From JBCCFK01 sp965262315 (GTDB lineage Bacteria > Actinomycetota > Acidimicrobiia > Acidimicrobiales > UBA8592), in the NCBI GenBank assembly GCA_965262315.1, contig CBDHFJ010000165.1, positions 1 to 64,000 on the forward strand: a DNA stretch of 64,000 nucleotides, given 5' to 3'. Positions 7,470 through 16,154 of the stretch are shown in pieces (the first letter of the stretch is position 1; each line of letters starts with the position of its first letter). The notes beneath the pieces are model-generated. The model was not told the DNA's origin. It searched no databases and saw only the letters and a program-made list of their open reading frames with translations. Both the position numbers and the translations under genes were made by a program.

Positions 7470-9739
7470 CCTCGGGACTCGAGCGCCTGGCCCGCTTCTG
7501 CGCCGACCACCGGCGTGCCGTCGTGGTGGTCTGGGTGCTCGTCGCCGTCGGCGCCACGCTGGCGGTTCGCGCCGCCGACGTGGAGGCCAGGAGCGAGCTC
7601 CGGGTGCCGGGCAGTGACTCGCAGGTTGCGCTCGACCTGTTGGGAGATCGATTCCCCGCGTTCGCCGGAATCAGCGCCCAGGTGGTCTTCCACGACCCCG
7701 ATGGCGTGGAGCGCCACGAGGACGAGATCGTGGCGACGCTGCGCGAGGTGAGCGTGCTCGACGACGTGACGCTCGTGAGTGCCCCGTTCGGGCCCGGTGT
7801 CATCTCGCCCGACGGCACCACCACGATCGTGACCGTCCGCTACAGCAAGGGGCAGTCGGACCTTCCCGGTGAGGCCTACGGCGAGCTGGTCGACACGGTG
7901 ACCCCCATCGCCGACGAGAGTCTGGTGGTCGAAGTCGGCGGCGCGCTCGGCTTCTTCGACGCCCAGGAGACGTCGACGGCCGAGCTGTTGGGTTTCGTCG
8001 CGGCGGTGGTGATCCTGTTGCTGGCGTTCGGCAGCGTGATCGCCATGGGCCTGCCGTTGGTGTCGGCCGTGGTCGGGTTGGGTGTGGGCTTGGCGGCGGT
8101 CAACGTGCTGGGCGCCAGCGTCGACATGCCCAGGCTCGCCCTGACCCTCGGCACCATGATCGGGATCGGGGTGGGAATCGACTACGCCCTGTTCATCGTG
8201 ACCCGCTACCGGGAGGTGCTCGGGCACTACCGGTGGGAGCAGAACGCCATCGCCGTCGCCGCACGGACCTCGGGTAAGGCGGTGGTCTTCGCCGGCGGCA
8301 CCGTGGTCATCAGCATCCTCGGACTCGTGATCTCCGGGGTGCCATTCGTGTTCTGGCTGGGCGTCGCCGCGGGCATCGTGGTGCTGGTCATGGTCCTGGC
8401 CTCGGCCACCCTCATTCCTGCGTTGCTCGCGTTCTCCGGCCGGGGAATCGATCGGTTCCGGGTCCCGGTGGTGGGGCGCGTCGACAAACCCATCGACCAG
8501 CGGTTGTGGGTCCGATGGGGGCGCCACATCTCGGCGCATCCGTGGCCCTGGATGCTCGCCGGAGTGCTGGTCCTGGTGGTGTTGTCCCTCCCGCTGTTCT
8601 CGATGCGACTGGCCCAGAGCGACGCCGGCAGCCTGCCCGAGGAGACCAGTCACCGCCGGGCGTACGACCTCATCGCCGAGCGGTTCGGCCCGGGGGCGAA
8701 CGGCCCGTTGCTCGTCGCCGTCGATCTGCGGGGCGGGGGCGACGTGGCCGCCGTGGAGGCCGACGGCGCGGTCCTGGCGTCGAGGAGTGACGTGGCGTCG
8801 GTGGGGCCGGTCCTGGTGAACCCCGACGGGGACGCGGCCGTGTACCAGGTGATCCCCGTCGATCCACCCGATGCCGAGGCCACCGAAGCGCTGGTGGGGG
8901 CCGTGCGGACCGAGGTGCTCCCGTCGGGCGTGGAGGCCACCGGTGCCTCGGCCCACGTGGCCGGCACCACGGCCAACTTCATCGATCTGGCCGACCGGAT
9001 CGGGCAGCGGCTGCCGTGGTTCATCGGTGCCATCGTGCTCGCGTCGTTCCTGCTGTTGGTGGTGATGTTCCGTTCGCTGCTGGTCCCGCTCAAGGCGGCC
9101 GTCTTGAACCTGCTCTCCATCGGGGCGGGCTACGGCGTGATCGTCGCGGTGTTCCAGTGGGGCTGGGCCAAGGGACTCGTCGGTCTCGAAGACACGGTCC
9201 CCATCACGTCGGTCATCCCGATGTTCATGTTCGCGGTGCTCTTCGGGCTGTCGATGGACTACGAGGTCTTCCTGCTGTCCCGGGTCAAGGAGGAGTACGA
9301 CCGCACCGGCGACAACACCGAGAGCGTGGTGCACGGGATCGCGTCCACCGGCAGAATCATCACGTCGGCTGCGGCGATCATGGTCTGCGTGTTCTTCGGG
9401 TTCGTGCTGTCGGACGATCCCATGGTGAAGATGGCCGGCCTGGGCCTCGGGACGGCCATCCTGGTCGACGCCACCATCGTGCGGGCGATCCTCGTGCCAT
9501 CGACGATGCGATTGCTGGGCCACGCCAACTGGTGGCTTCCGGCGTGGCTGGACCGGGTCCTCCCTGCGGGTGACCCGCCCGGGCCCAGAGTGGTGGACGT
9601 CCGTCAGCCGTCGGCCTCGTCGAACACCCACGGAGTGCTGGGGATCGACCTGGCGTCGAACGACCCGATCAGCTCTGCCGGTGACGGTTCCGCGCCGACG
9701 GCCAGACCCATCGAGGCGGCCAGCAGCCCGCGGAGCTGA
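7466..9739 (+). CDS. MMPL/RND-family membrane transporter
   Basis: A 757-residue exporter of the MmpL/YdfJ type, likely moving lipids or hydrophobic compounds with the proton gradient. Two repeats are visible, each with one N-terminal helix, a large external loop and five membrane helices; the first contains the family segment GIGVGIDYALFIVTRYR and the second FGLSMDYEVFLLSRVKE. The GTG at 7466 is chosen because GCGAGG lies eight bases upstream and it overlaps the leader ORF stop; GTG 7457 is the alternative. The frame does not stop before the convergent gluQ gene but runs 136 bases into it, giving an unusual C-terminal tail of about 45 residues after the last conserved part. Confidence 0.9.
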   Translation: MTSGLERLARFCADHRRAVVVVWVLVAVGATLAVRAADVEARSELRVPGSDSQVALDLLGDRFPAFAGISAQVVFHDPDGVERHEDEIVATLREVSVLDDVTLVSAPFGPGVISPDGTTTIVTVRYSKGQSDLPGEAYGELVDTVTPIADESLVVEVGGALGFFDAQETSTAELLGFVAAVVILLLAFGSVIAMGLPLVSAVVGLGVGLAAVNVLGASVDMPRLALTLGTMIGIGVGIDYALFIVTRYREVLGHYRWEQNAIAVAARTSGKAVVFAGGTVVISILGLVISGVPFVFWLGVAAGIVVLVMVLASATLIPALLAFSGRGIDRFRVPVVGRVDKPIDQRLWVRWGRHISAHPWPWMLAGVLVLVVLSLPLFSMRLAQSDAGSLPEETSHRRAYDLIAERFGPGANGPLLVAVDLRGGGDVAAVEADGAVLASRSDVASVGPVLVNPDGDAAVYQVIPVDPPDAEATEALVGAVRTEVLPSGVEATGASAHVAGTTANFIDLADRIGQRLPWFIGAIVLASFLLLVVMFRSLLVPLKAAVLNLLSIGAGYGVIVAVFQWGWAKGLVGLEDTVPITSVIPMFMFAVLFGLSMDYEVFLLSRVKEEYDRTGDNTESVVHGIASTGRIITSAAAIMVCVFFGFVLSDDPMVKMAGLGLGTAILVDATIVRAILVPSTMRLLGHANWWLPAWLDRVLPAGDPPGPRVVDVRQPSASSNTHGVLGIDLASNDPISSAGDGSAPTARPIEAASSPRS

Positions 9740-10506
9740 GCCGGCGTCTCACCGATCGCGAGTCGGTCCGACATCGTGACCGCGCCGTCCCGCTTGGCCA
9801 GCCGGGCGCCCGTGGGCCCGAGGACGAGCGGGACATGGCTGTGCACCGGGTCGTCCCGGCCGAGACGGCGGCCCAGGTGGAGTTGCCGTGGTGTCGACAG
9901 CAGCAGGTCGTCACCCCGCACGATCTGCTCGATTCCCTGTGCGGCGTCGTCGACCACCACCGCGAGGTTGTACGCGGGCATCCCGTCGCGGCGCGCCAAC
10001 ACCATGTCGTCGAGACGGGCCGAGGCGTCACCGCGGACGGAGTCGACGAACGAGACCGTGGAGCCGTCGGTCCGGAGGCGGATCGCCGCGGCCCTGCCCT
10101 CGGCGACGCGCTCCCGGCGCTCGCTGTCGGTCAGGTCACGGCAGGTGCCGGGGTAGGCGCCCTCGGGCAGGTCGCCATGTGGAGCGGCGGCGGCCTCCTG
10201 GATCTCGCGGCGCGAGCAGAAGCAGGGGTAGGTGAGCCCGTGCTCGGTCAACTGCTCGATCGCTGCTCGGTAGGGCGACAGGTCGGTGGACTGCCGGGCC
10301 TCCGCGTCCCAGTCGATGCCGAGCAGCTCCAGGTCGCGGCGCTGGGTGTCGTAGTGCTCGGCTCGGACCGCTCCCGGGTCGAGGTCCTCGAAGCGCAGGA
10401 CGAAGGTGCTCCCGGCCGATCGCGCGAACAACCACGCCCACAGGGCCGTTCGGAGGTTGCCGATGTGCAGTTCGCCGGTCGGGCTCGGGGCGAAGCGCCC
10501 TCGCAC
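9604..10506 (-). CDS. gluQ: Glutamyl-Q tRNA(Asp) synthetase
   Basis: A class I synthetase fragment of 300 residues that charges the queuosine base at position 34 of tRNA(Asp) with glutamate instead of charging a tRNA end. FAPSPTGELHIGN carries the HIGH-type motif and LAKRDGAV the KMSKS-type motif. A zinc site Cys-x-Cys ... Tyr-x3-Cys is visible (CFC and YPGTC), which is specific for GluQ. The anticodon-binding domain of GltX is absent, as expected from the length. The GTG start has GGAGGA six bases upstream. Its 3' end is overlapped by the transporter on the other strand. Confidence 0.94.
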   Translation of the reverse strand: MRGRFAPSPTGELHIGNLRTALWAWLFARSAGSTFVLRFEDLDPGAVRAEHYDTQRRDLELLGIDWDAEARQSTDLSPYRAAIEQLTEHGLTYPCFCSRREIQEAAAAPHGDLPEGAYPGTCRDLTDSERRERVAEGRAAAIRLRTDGSTVSFVDSVRGDASARLDDMVLARRDGMPAYNLAVVVDDAAQGIEQIVRGDDLLLSTPRQLHLGRRLGRDDPVHSHVPLVLGPTGARLAKRDGAVTMSDRLAIGETPAQLRGLLAASMGLAVGAEPSPAELIGSFDARSIPSTPWVFDEADG

Positions 10507-10567
10507 TTGGTCCTCCGTCGGTCGGGAAGCTCGTCGGTCGATGCCGCCGCTGGCGTGGCCGCACCGG

Positions 10568-10573
10568 TAGCCT
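10568..10573 (+). promoter_or_regulatory. -10 element TAGCCT for the adenosyltransferase gene
   Basis: TAGCCT ends ten bases before the ATG at 10584; a very short or absent leader is expected. Confidence 0.5.
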
Positions 10574-10583
10574 CTGGCCCAGG

Positions 10584-11123
10584 ATGAAGGTCTACACGAA
10601 GGACGGCGACGACGGCACCACCGGCCTGTTCTACGGCGGGCGCGTCGCGAAGGACAGCGAGCTACCGACGGCGTACGGGTCGGTCGACGAGGCGCAGGCG
10701 GCGCTCGGAATGGTTCGCGCCGCGTGCGACGACGACTCCGAGCTCGGTGCGCTGACCATCGCCATCATGCGCGATCTGTACGTGCTCATGGCAGAGCTGG
10801 CGACCGCGCCCGAGAACACGCACAAGCTGAGCCCGGGGGCGACCCTGACCACCTCGGAGATGGTCGACGCCCTCGAGAGCCACATCGACGCCTTCACCGA
10901 GCGCTTCGAGATGCCCACCGACTTCGTCGTACCCGGCCAGACCGAGGTCGCGGCCCGTCTCGACGTGGCGCGCACGGTCGTGCGCCGAGCCGAACGCGAC
11001 GTGCTGCCCGCCGTTCGCGAACGCGAGTCTGAAGCGCTCCGGTACCTCAATCGCCTGTCCGACCTGCTGTGGACGCTCGCCCGCTGGCAGGAGGGCGACT
11101 CGCTCATCACCAAGGAACTCTGA
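10584..11123 (+). CDS. ATP:cob(I)alamin adenosyltransferase, PduO type
   Basis: Transfers the adenosyl group of ATP to cob(I)alamin to make coenzyme B12. The 179-residue length and all motifs match the PduO/MMAB family: the N-terminal KVYTKDGDDGTTGLFYGGR ATP-binding segment, YGSVDEAQAALG, the VVRRAERD helix and the C-terminal YLNRLSDLLWTLAR. It is followed by pepA with 47 bases between. No other B12 gene is nearby, so it probably serves a B12-dependent mutase or reductase elsewhere. Confidence 0.95.
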   Translation: MKVYTKDGDDGTTGLFYGGRVAKDSELPTAYGSVDEAQAALGMVRAACDDDSELGALTIAIMRDLYVLMAELATAPENTHKLSPGATLTTSEMVDALESHIDAFTERFEMPTDFVVPGQTEVAARLDVARTVVRRAERDVLPAVRERESEALRYLNRLSDLLWTLARWQEGDSLITKEL

Positions 11124-11170
11124 GCGCTCGCCGCTCGACGCAAGACCCCCGACCCTGGAGTCCCAGAACC

Positions 11171-12622
11171 ATGTCCATCGAGATCACCCTCGCTCGAAAG
11201 GCCCCGGCTCGTGCCGAGCTGGTTGGCATCGCGATCACCAGCGACGAGGTCGCGGACAAGCCCCACGACCTCGACTGGGCCGTGCTCGAGGCCCGGGGCT
11301 TCGATGGCTCCATCGGGCAGGCGCAGATCGTCGGCGGTCCCGATGGTCCGGTCGTGGCGCTGGGCATGGGTGCAGCCGACAGCATCGACACCACCGCCTT
11401 CCGGCGGGCCGGGGTCGCGCTGGCCCGCTCCGGCAAGCGTCTGCAGCGCCTGGCTGCCGACGTCCTGGGGGCGGCGGGCGATGCGGTCTCCAAGGAGGAC
11501 GCGGCCCAAGCCTTCGCCGAGGGCGTCGACCTCGGCGCCTACGCCTATCTGGAGCAGAAGAGCAAGCCCAAAGCCGCCACACTGCAGTCGATCGCGCTCG
11601 TGGGCTCGGGCAAGAAGCTGACCGATGCGGTGGCGAAGGGCCAAGCGGTCGCTGCCGGCGTGAATCTGGCGCGGGACCTGGTCAACGAGCCGGGCGGGTC
11701 GCTGACGCCGGTTGCCTTCGCCCGCAAGGCCACCGCCGTGGCCAAGGCCGGCAAGCTCACCATCAAGGTGCTGGACATGGCCGCCATCAAGAAGGCGAGG
11801 CTCGGCGGTGTCCTGGGTGTGAACCGAGGCTCCACCCAGCAGCCACGGTTCGTCGAGATGAGCTACCGCCCCTCCGGCCGCGCCACGGGCCACGTGGCCC
11901 TGGTGGGCAAGGGTGTCACCTTCGACGCCGGCGGCCTTTCGATCAAGACCGCGGCGGGCATGATGACGATGAAGTGCGACATGGGCGGCGCGGCGGCGGT
12001 GTTGGGCGCCATGTCCACGCTCTCGGTCGTCCAGCCGAAGGTCAGGGTCACCGCCTACCTGCCCCTGACCGACAACATGCTCGGTGGCGACGCCACTCGG
12101 CCGGGCGATGTGCTGAAGATGCGCAACGGCAAGACGGTCGAGGTGCTCAACACCGACGCCGAGGGCAGGCTGATCATGGCGGACGCCCTGTCGCTGGCCA
12201 CCGAGGCCAAGCCCGACGCCATCGTCGACCTGGCGACCCTCACCGGGGCCTGCATGGTGGCGCTCGGACCCCGATACGCCGGCGTGATGGGCACCGACGG
12301 TGATGGCTGGGTACAGCAGGTCCTCGATGCCGGCGGCCGGACGGGGGAGCGGGTGTGGCAACTGCCACTGCCCCCCGAGTACCGGACGATGCTGGACTCG
12401 AACGTCGCCGACGTGAAGAACATCGGTGGTCCCCACGGCGGCGCCATCACCGCCGGCCTGTTCCTCAAGGAGTTCGTCGGCGAGGACATCCCATGGGCCC
12501 ACATCGACATCGCGGCCCCTGCATTCCTCGATGCCCCCTTCGAGGAGCACCCCAAGGGCGGCACCGGCTACGGCGTCCGCCTGTTGGTGGACCTGCTCGA
12601 GACCTTCCAGAAGCCGAGCTGA
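11171..12622 (+). CDS. pepA: Leucyl aminopeptidase, M17 family
   Basis: A cytosolic hexameric dizinc aminopeptidase of 483 residues. The C-terminal catalytic domain has the signature NTDAEGRLIMADAL, the Lys/Asp ligand segment GKGVTFDAGGLSIK and a KCDMGGAAAV motif. The N-terminal macro-like domain (about 1-160) is present but divergent. The ATG at 11171 gives the usual family N-terminus; an upstream in-frame extension to 11069 would overlap the adenosyltransferase and is not used. A role in peptide turnover follows from the family. Confidence 0.94.
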   Translation: MSIEITLARKAPARAELVGIAITSDEVADKPHDLDWAVLEARGFDGSIGQAQIVGGPDGPVVALGMGAADSIDTTAFRRAGVALARSGKRLQRLAADVLGAAGDAVSKEDAAQAFAEGVDLGAYAYLEQKSKPKAATLQSIALVGSGKKLTDAVAKGQAVAAGVNLARDLVNEPGGSLTPVAFARKATAVAKAGKLTIKVLDMAAIKKARLGGVLGVNRGSTQQPRFVEMSYRPSGRATGHVALVGKGVTFDAGGLSIKTAAGMMTMKCDMGGAAAVLGAMSTLSVVQPKVRVTAYLPLTDNMLGGDATRPGDVLKMRNGKTVEVLNTDAEGRLIMADALSLATEAKPDAIVDLATLTGACMVALGPRYAGVMGTDGDGWVQQVLDAGGRTGERVWQLPLPPEYRTMLDSNVADVKNIGGPHGGAITAGLFLKEFVGEDIPWAHIDIAAPAFLDAPFEEHPKGGTGYGVRLLVDLLETFQKPS

Positions 12623-12653
12623 GAGCGACGCCCCGCTCGGCCACGGGCGTCGA

Positions 12654-13130
12654 CTACAGGGGATCGATCGTGACGGTTCCCAGGGCTCGGTTGAGTTCGG
12701 GGACCAGGACAGTCCGCATCGCGTAGTTGCCCAGGACCGCGTAGACACAGAACGCTCGGCCGCCGCTGGAGCAGAACCGCTGCGCGCCTGCCTGGCCGGG
12801 CAGCGGACGCTGCAGGTTCGCCGGGCCGAACTCGCGTTCCTCCAGCCGGCTCGGGAACTGATTCCGGAAGAGCTTCTCGTTCGCTGATGCGTGCTCGTAC
12901 TCGAGGACCGCCAGGAACACGCCGGGTCGGTCCATCGCCTCCACCGCGATGGATCCGAAGTCGCCGCGGCCGGGCGGCAGCGGGAAGTTCGCCGCGTGAA
13001 GCACCGGCTTCAGGTCCACGATGTCGTCGGTGGGGTCGCCGTCGAGGTCTCGGACGTAGATCTCGGCATCCCAGCCCGCGGGGAGGTGGATCGAGATGCC
13101 ATGGGCGCTGACCTGAGCGAAGCGGGCCAT
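12654..13130 (-). CDS. Conserved small soluble protein, last gene of the mau-like operon
   Basis: A 158-residue protein that I do not recognise. It begins MARFAQVSAHGISIHLPAGWDAEIY, a fold start resembling small beta-rich domains, and has a Cys pair (QRFCSSGGRAFCVYAV) near residue 125. No signal peptide or membrane helix is visible. CAGGAGT lies eight bases before the ATG. It lies 25 bases after the membrane-protein gene, in the same direction as the mau-like genes, so it probably belongs to that transcript. Confidence 0.65.
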   Translation of the reverse strand: MARFAQVSAHGISIHLPAGWDAEIYVRDLDGDPTDDIVDLKPVLHAANFPLPPGRGDFGSIAVEAMDRPGVFLAVLEYEHASANEKLFRNQFPSRLEEREFGPANLQRPLPGQAGAQRFCSSGGRAFCVYAVLGNYAMRTVLVPELNRALGTVTIDPL

Positions 13131-13155
13131 CGTGTGGACTCCTGGGTGGGGCGGA

Positions 13156-13749
13156 TCAGGCGATCAGGCCGGCGGTGGCGGTGATCGCGGTGAGAGCGGC
13201 AGCCAGGCGGGCGAGGCGGTTCACCCCGGGCGCCTGGGCGGCGATGGTGCGGAAGAGGCGGCGAAGGGCGGCTGGGTCGTCGATGCGAGCCGTGGCCAGG
13301 ATGAGGCCGCCGCGGGCCAGGCCGAACAGGCCACCGATGAGGAGGGCACGGGGAAGCGAGCCCGTCATCGCCGCGGCGATGAACGTGAGCCACACGGTGG
13401 ACGTGGTCACGATGGTGGCGAAGCCCAGGCCCAGCTGGAAGCCGAAGCCGGCGCCGTAGACCCAGCCCCGGTAGGTGGTGAGCCAGTCTTCGTTGACCTG
13501 CCGGTGGACCGAAGGGACACGAAGGCCGCCCAGGCCGAAGTCGGCGGCCAGGCCCAGCGTCGCGGCCACGGCGACCACGAGCAGCCCGATCTCGGCGTCG
13601 ATCCCGGTGAAGACGATCTCGCCGAGCAGCCCGGCGACTGCACCGGTGGTCAGACCACCGGCAACCGAAGCGATGAGGTACGCGGTGACGGTGAGCCACC
13701 AGCGGCTGTTGCGGCTCCGTTCTCCGAACGGAGAGATGCTCGAGAGCAT
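13156..13749 (-). CDS. Membrane protein in the mau-like operon
   Basis: A 197-residue protein with about five membrane helices and Gly/Ala-rich segments (ASVAGGLTTGAVAGLLGE, GLGFATIVTTSTVWLTFIAAAMTG). No Cys pair is present, so it is not an obvious disulfide carrier. I do not recognise the family. It starts ten bases after the stop of the 26-residue peptide gene. Its position suggests that it partners the exported cysteine-rich protein, but this is inference from context only. Confidence 0.65.
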   Translation of the reverse strand: MLSSISPFGERSRNSRWWLTVTAYLIASVAGGLTTGAVAGLLGEIVFTGIDAEIGLLVVAVAATLGLAADFGLGGLRVPSVHRQVNEDWLTTYRGWVYGAGFGFQLGLGFATIVTTSTVWLTFIAAAMTGSLPRALLIGGLFGLARGGLILATARIDDPAALRRLFRTIAAQAPGVNRLARLAAALTAITATAGLIA

Positions 13750-13758
13750 CGATTCGCC

Positions 13759-13839
13759 TCAAGGAGACCAGGTCGAACGCACCGCGGCGACGACCGCCAG
13801 GATCAGCCCGAGCCAGGTGGTCAGTGCCAATGCGGTCAC
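13759..13839 (-). CDS. 26-residue single-helix membrane peptide
   Basis: A 26-codon frame starts with GTG, overlapping the stop of the MauD-like gene in a GTGA, and stops ten bases before the next membrane-protein gene. It encodes one hydrophobic helix (TTWLGLILAVVAAV) and a short polar tail ending STWSP. The MauE-like and MauD-like proteins also begin MTAL followed by a helix, as this one does. The tight coupling on both sides suggests a real small gene rather than a gap; no function can be given. Confidence 0.5.
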   Translation of the reverse strand: MTALALTTWLGLILAVVAAVRSTWSP

Positions 13840-14585
13840 GCGCCCTCCCGGGGCTCGTGGTGGAGCCGGGGGTCGTCGGGTTCGATGCCGGCCGATGCCA
13901 GCGCCTCGTCCGTGTCGGCTTCGCGGATCGCTCCCCGCGCTCGTGCTCGAGGGGTGCTGCGGCCGGCGCGGTTGCGTCCGGTGTCGGCGAGCGCCTGCTC
14001 GAGCAGGCCCACGACCGAATCCCAGGTGGAGGCCGCGCCCTCGCCGATGATCTCGCCGGTGGGCCCGTCGACGAGCAGGAAGTAGGGCGACACGGGGACG
14101 CCGTAGTCCGTCCAGGCCTCCGACGACATGAGCACGGTCACGTCGCGGGGTGCCAGGCCCGCCACGGCGCTGGCCGACTCGGACTCGGGCCCCTGGGTGA
14201 CGATGACGAGCCGGGTGTCGGTGCCGGGCAGGTCGAGATCCTTGGCGAAGGCGTCCCAGAAGTCTCGACAGGTCAGGCACCCCGAAGACAGGAACGCCAG
14301 CAGGGTGGTGTGGCGGGTGGCCACCACCGCGGCCCGGGCGGTGCCGCCCGCCGGGGTGACGCCGGTGATGTCGTGGGCCGCACCCTCGATGCCGCGAGGC
14401 TGGGGAACGCCGGCCTGGGTCCGGAAGCTGGCCCCGTCGCTGTGGTCGTGCTGGTTCAGCTCTTCCTCGGTGACGCCCAAGGAGTGCAGGGCCCGGAGGA
14501 TGTCGGCGTGGCTGCGGAGGAGCCCGGCCACCAGGACGGCCAGGAGCGCCACCACCACGGTCAAGGCCACGACCAGCGCGGTCAT
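13836..14585 (-). CDS. MauD-like membrane-anchored thioredoxin-fold protein
   Basis: A 249-residue protein with an N-terminal membrane helix (about 3-24) and an extracytoplasmic thioredoxin fold. The active site Cys103-Leu-Thr-Cys106 sits in FLSSGCLTCRDFW, and the cis-Pro region is VPVSPYFLLVDG. In methylotrophs MauD and MauE are both needed to form the many disulfides of the methylamine dehydrogenase light chain. Here the gene starts three bases after the MauA-like gene, so the same role for that cysteine-rich product is likely. About 45 charged residues follow the fold. Confidence 0.8.
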   Translation of the reverse strand: MTALVVALTVVVALLAVLVAGLLRSHADILRALHSLGVTEEELNQHDHSDGASFRTQAGVPQPRGIEGAAHDITGVTPAGGTARAAVVATRHTTLLAFLSSGCLTCRDFWDAFAKDLDLPGTDTRLVIVTQGPESESASAVAGLAPRDVTVLMSSEAWTDYGVPVSPYFLLVDGPTGEIIGEGAASTWDSVVGLLEQALADTGRNRAGRSTPRARARGAIREADTDEALASAGIEPDDPRLHHEPREGA

Positions 14586-14588
14586 GGC

Positions 14589-16154
14589 TCAGCCCACCGT
14601 GACGGTGGAACAGCCCAGCAGGGGGCCTTGCGCGCCGTCGCTTCCGAACGTGTACACGCACACATTGTGCTCGCCCGGCGCCGCGGGGAGCTTGATGTCG
14701 AAGCCACCGGCTGCGTCGGCGGTGGGATAGACGGCGGTGAGGTCGGGCCGCGGCTGCGAGGCAACGCCGCGGGCGAGTTCGACACCGTCGAGGAACACGG
14801 CGACTTCGACGTCGCCGCCGTCGGGATCGAAGGCCCAACCGACGACACGGATGTCCTCGGTGCGGCCACGCACCCGGTCGAGGCTGCCGATCGGCGCCTC
14901 GGTGACCGGAGCCTCGACGACCATGCAGCCCAGCTCGATGCGTTCGTCGGTCTCGGGGTCGACCACCGAGGCACAGATCTGCTGGGCACCGGCACCACGG
15001 CGGACCGTGGTGGCGAAGCCGTGGTCGACACCGAGCTCGCCCAGGGTGTCGGCCAGGTCTTCGCGCGCACGATCGGCGGTGACCGTCTTCACCATCTCGC
15101 CGTCGACGACGAGGTCGACGTCGACCGGCTCGGCCGAACCTTCGAGAACCGCCCAACCGCGGACGCGGACGCCGCCGTCTCGACGACTGCGAGCGGATTC
15201 GATGACACCGGTGGCGGTGCCGGCGGTGACTCGCACCCGGGAGCATCCGAGCAGCGTCGCGGAGCCGCCGTCGGCGTTGGCCGCGTACACACAGACCTCC
15301 TTGGTGCCGATGGTGGACGGGAACGAATAGTCGAAGCCGTGGTTCTCGCCGTAGGAGCGGAACGCGGTGCCGATGTCGATTCGGGGCCGATCGGCGGTGA
15401 TGGTGGCCACGACGTCGCCGTTCACGTGGATGTTGACCACGATGGGGTCGACGACATCCGGGTCGATGGCCCAGCCCTGCACTCGGATCGTGCCTGGCTC
15501 GTCGGCATCGACACTGTCGAGTTCGCCGATGGGCACGTTGCCCGAACTGGTCAGGCACGCCCGATGGTGATTGCGGGTGGCATCGTCGGTGCGCACCGAC
15601 GTGCTGCACGTCGGTTCGAGCTGCCAGGGCGGGGTGCAGGTGATGACCCGGCACACGATGGGGCCGAGGCAGTCGATCTGCTGGTTGCACTGGCCGTACC
15701 GGAAGTGGGTGCAGCCGGCCTTGCGGTTGCGGCAGGATCCCAGCGCGCAGCCGCACGCGGTCCCGTTGCAGGAGCCGCTGCAGATGCCGTTGGCGCCACA
15801 GGAGCAGCCGTTGCAGGGGTTGTGGCAGTCGAGGTAGTAGCGGTTGTTGCCGCCGCAGTAATTCGACCCGCTGACCCGCCACCAGCCGCCGTAGAGCGAC
15901 CCCGGTGGGCAGCCGTTGGTGCCGTAGATCGTGCAGCAGAACTCCGTGTAGCCGTCGCAGCACAGCGACGAGCAGCCGCAGTCGGAGCCGCTGCAGTTGC
16001 ACACCTGGGCGTAGGCCGTGCCCGGGCGGGTGATGAAGGCCTTGGGCGTGACCGCGAGGGCCGAACCGACGACGGCGGTCTTCGCGAGGAAGCCACGGCG
16101 GGGGCTGCGGCGTGCCAGGAACCGGGTGGCCGCCGCCGTGAAGCGTTGGCTCAT
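14589..16154 (-). CDS. Tat-exported cysteine-rich protein resembling methylamine dehydrogenase light chain, with three C-terminal modules
   Basis: A 521-residue secreted protein. Residues 16-50 form a twin-arginine signal (SPRRGFLAK, hydrophobic core, AYAQ). Residues 51-183 hold 25 Cys and carry the spacing of the methylamine dehydrogenase light chain: a CCDG segment, TNGCPPG, a Trp pair (GGWWRV, residues 91-92), a Cys and a YYLDC segment. The second Trp of the TTQ cofactor, expected before a CxG motif late in the domain, appears to be Asp (IDCLGP). No heavy-chain or mauG gene is nearby, so a TTQ enzyme is unlikely. Residues 209-520 contain three copies of a module of about 100 residues with GWA(I/V/F)DPD-like and CVYA...LLGC signatures. 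Its start overlaps the MauE-like stop (ATGA), and MauD-like follows after three bases. The family call relies on remembered sequences. Confidence 0.75.
   Translation of the reverse strand: MSQRFTAAATRFLARRSPRRGFLAKTAVVGSALAVTPKAFITRPGTAYAQVCNCSGSDCGCSSLCCDGYTEFCCTIYGTNGCPPGSLYGGWWRVSGSNYCGGNNRYYLDCHNPCNGCSCGANGICSGSCNGTACGCALGSCRNRKAGCTHFRYGQCNQQIDCLGPIVCRVITCTPPWQLEPTCSTSVRTDDATRNHHRACLTSSGNVPIGELDSVDADEPGTIRVQGWAIDPDVVDPIVVNIHVNGDVVATITADRPRIDIGTAFRSYGENHGFDYSFPSTIGTKEVCVYAANADGGSATLLGCSRVRVTAGTATGVIESARSRRDGGVRVRGWAVLEGSAEPVDVDLVVDGEMVKTVTADRAREDLADTLGELGVDHGFATTVRRGAGAQQICASVVDPETDERIELGCMVVEAPVTEAPIGSLDRVRGRTEDIRVVGWAFDPDGGDVEVAVFLDGVELARGVASQPRPDLTAVYPTADAAGGFDIKLPAAPGEHNVCVYTFGSDGAQGPLLGCSTVTVG

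Noticed and set aside
14589..16154. True TTQ-containing methylamine dehydrogenase light chain
   Set aside because: The second TTQ Trp seems to be Asp and no heavy chain or MauG gene is nearby, so only a light-chain-like scaffold is claimed.
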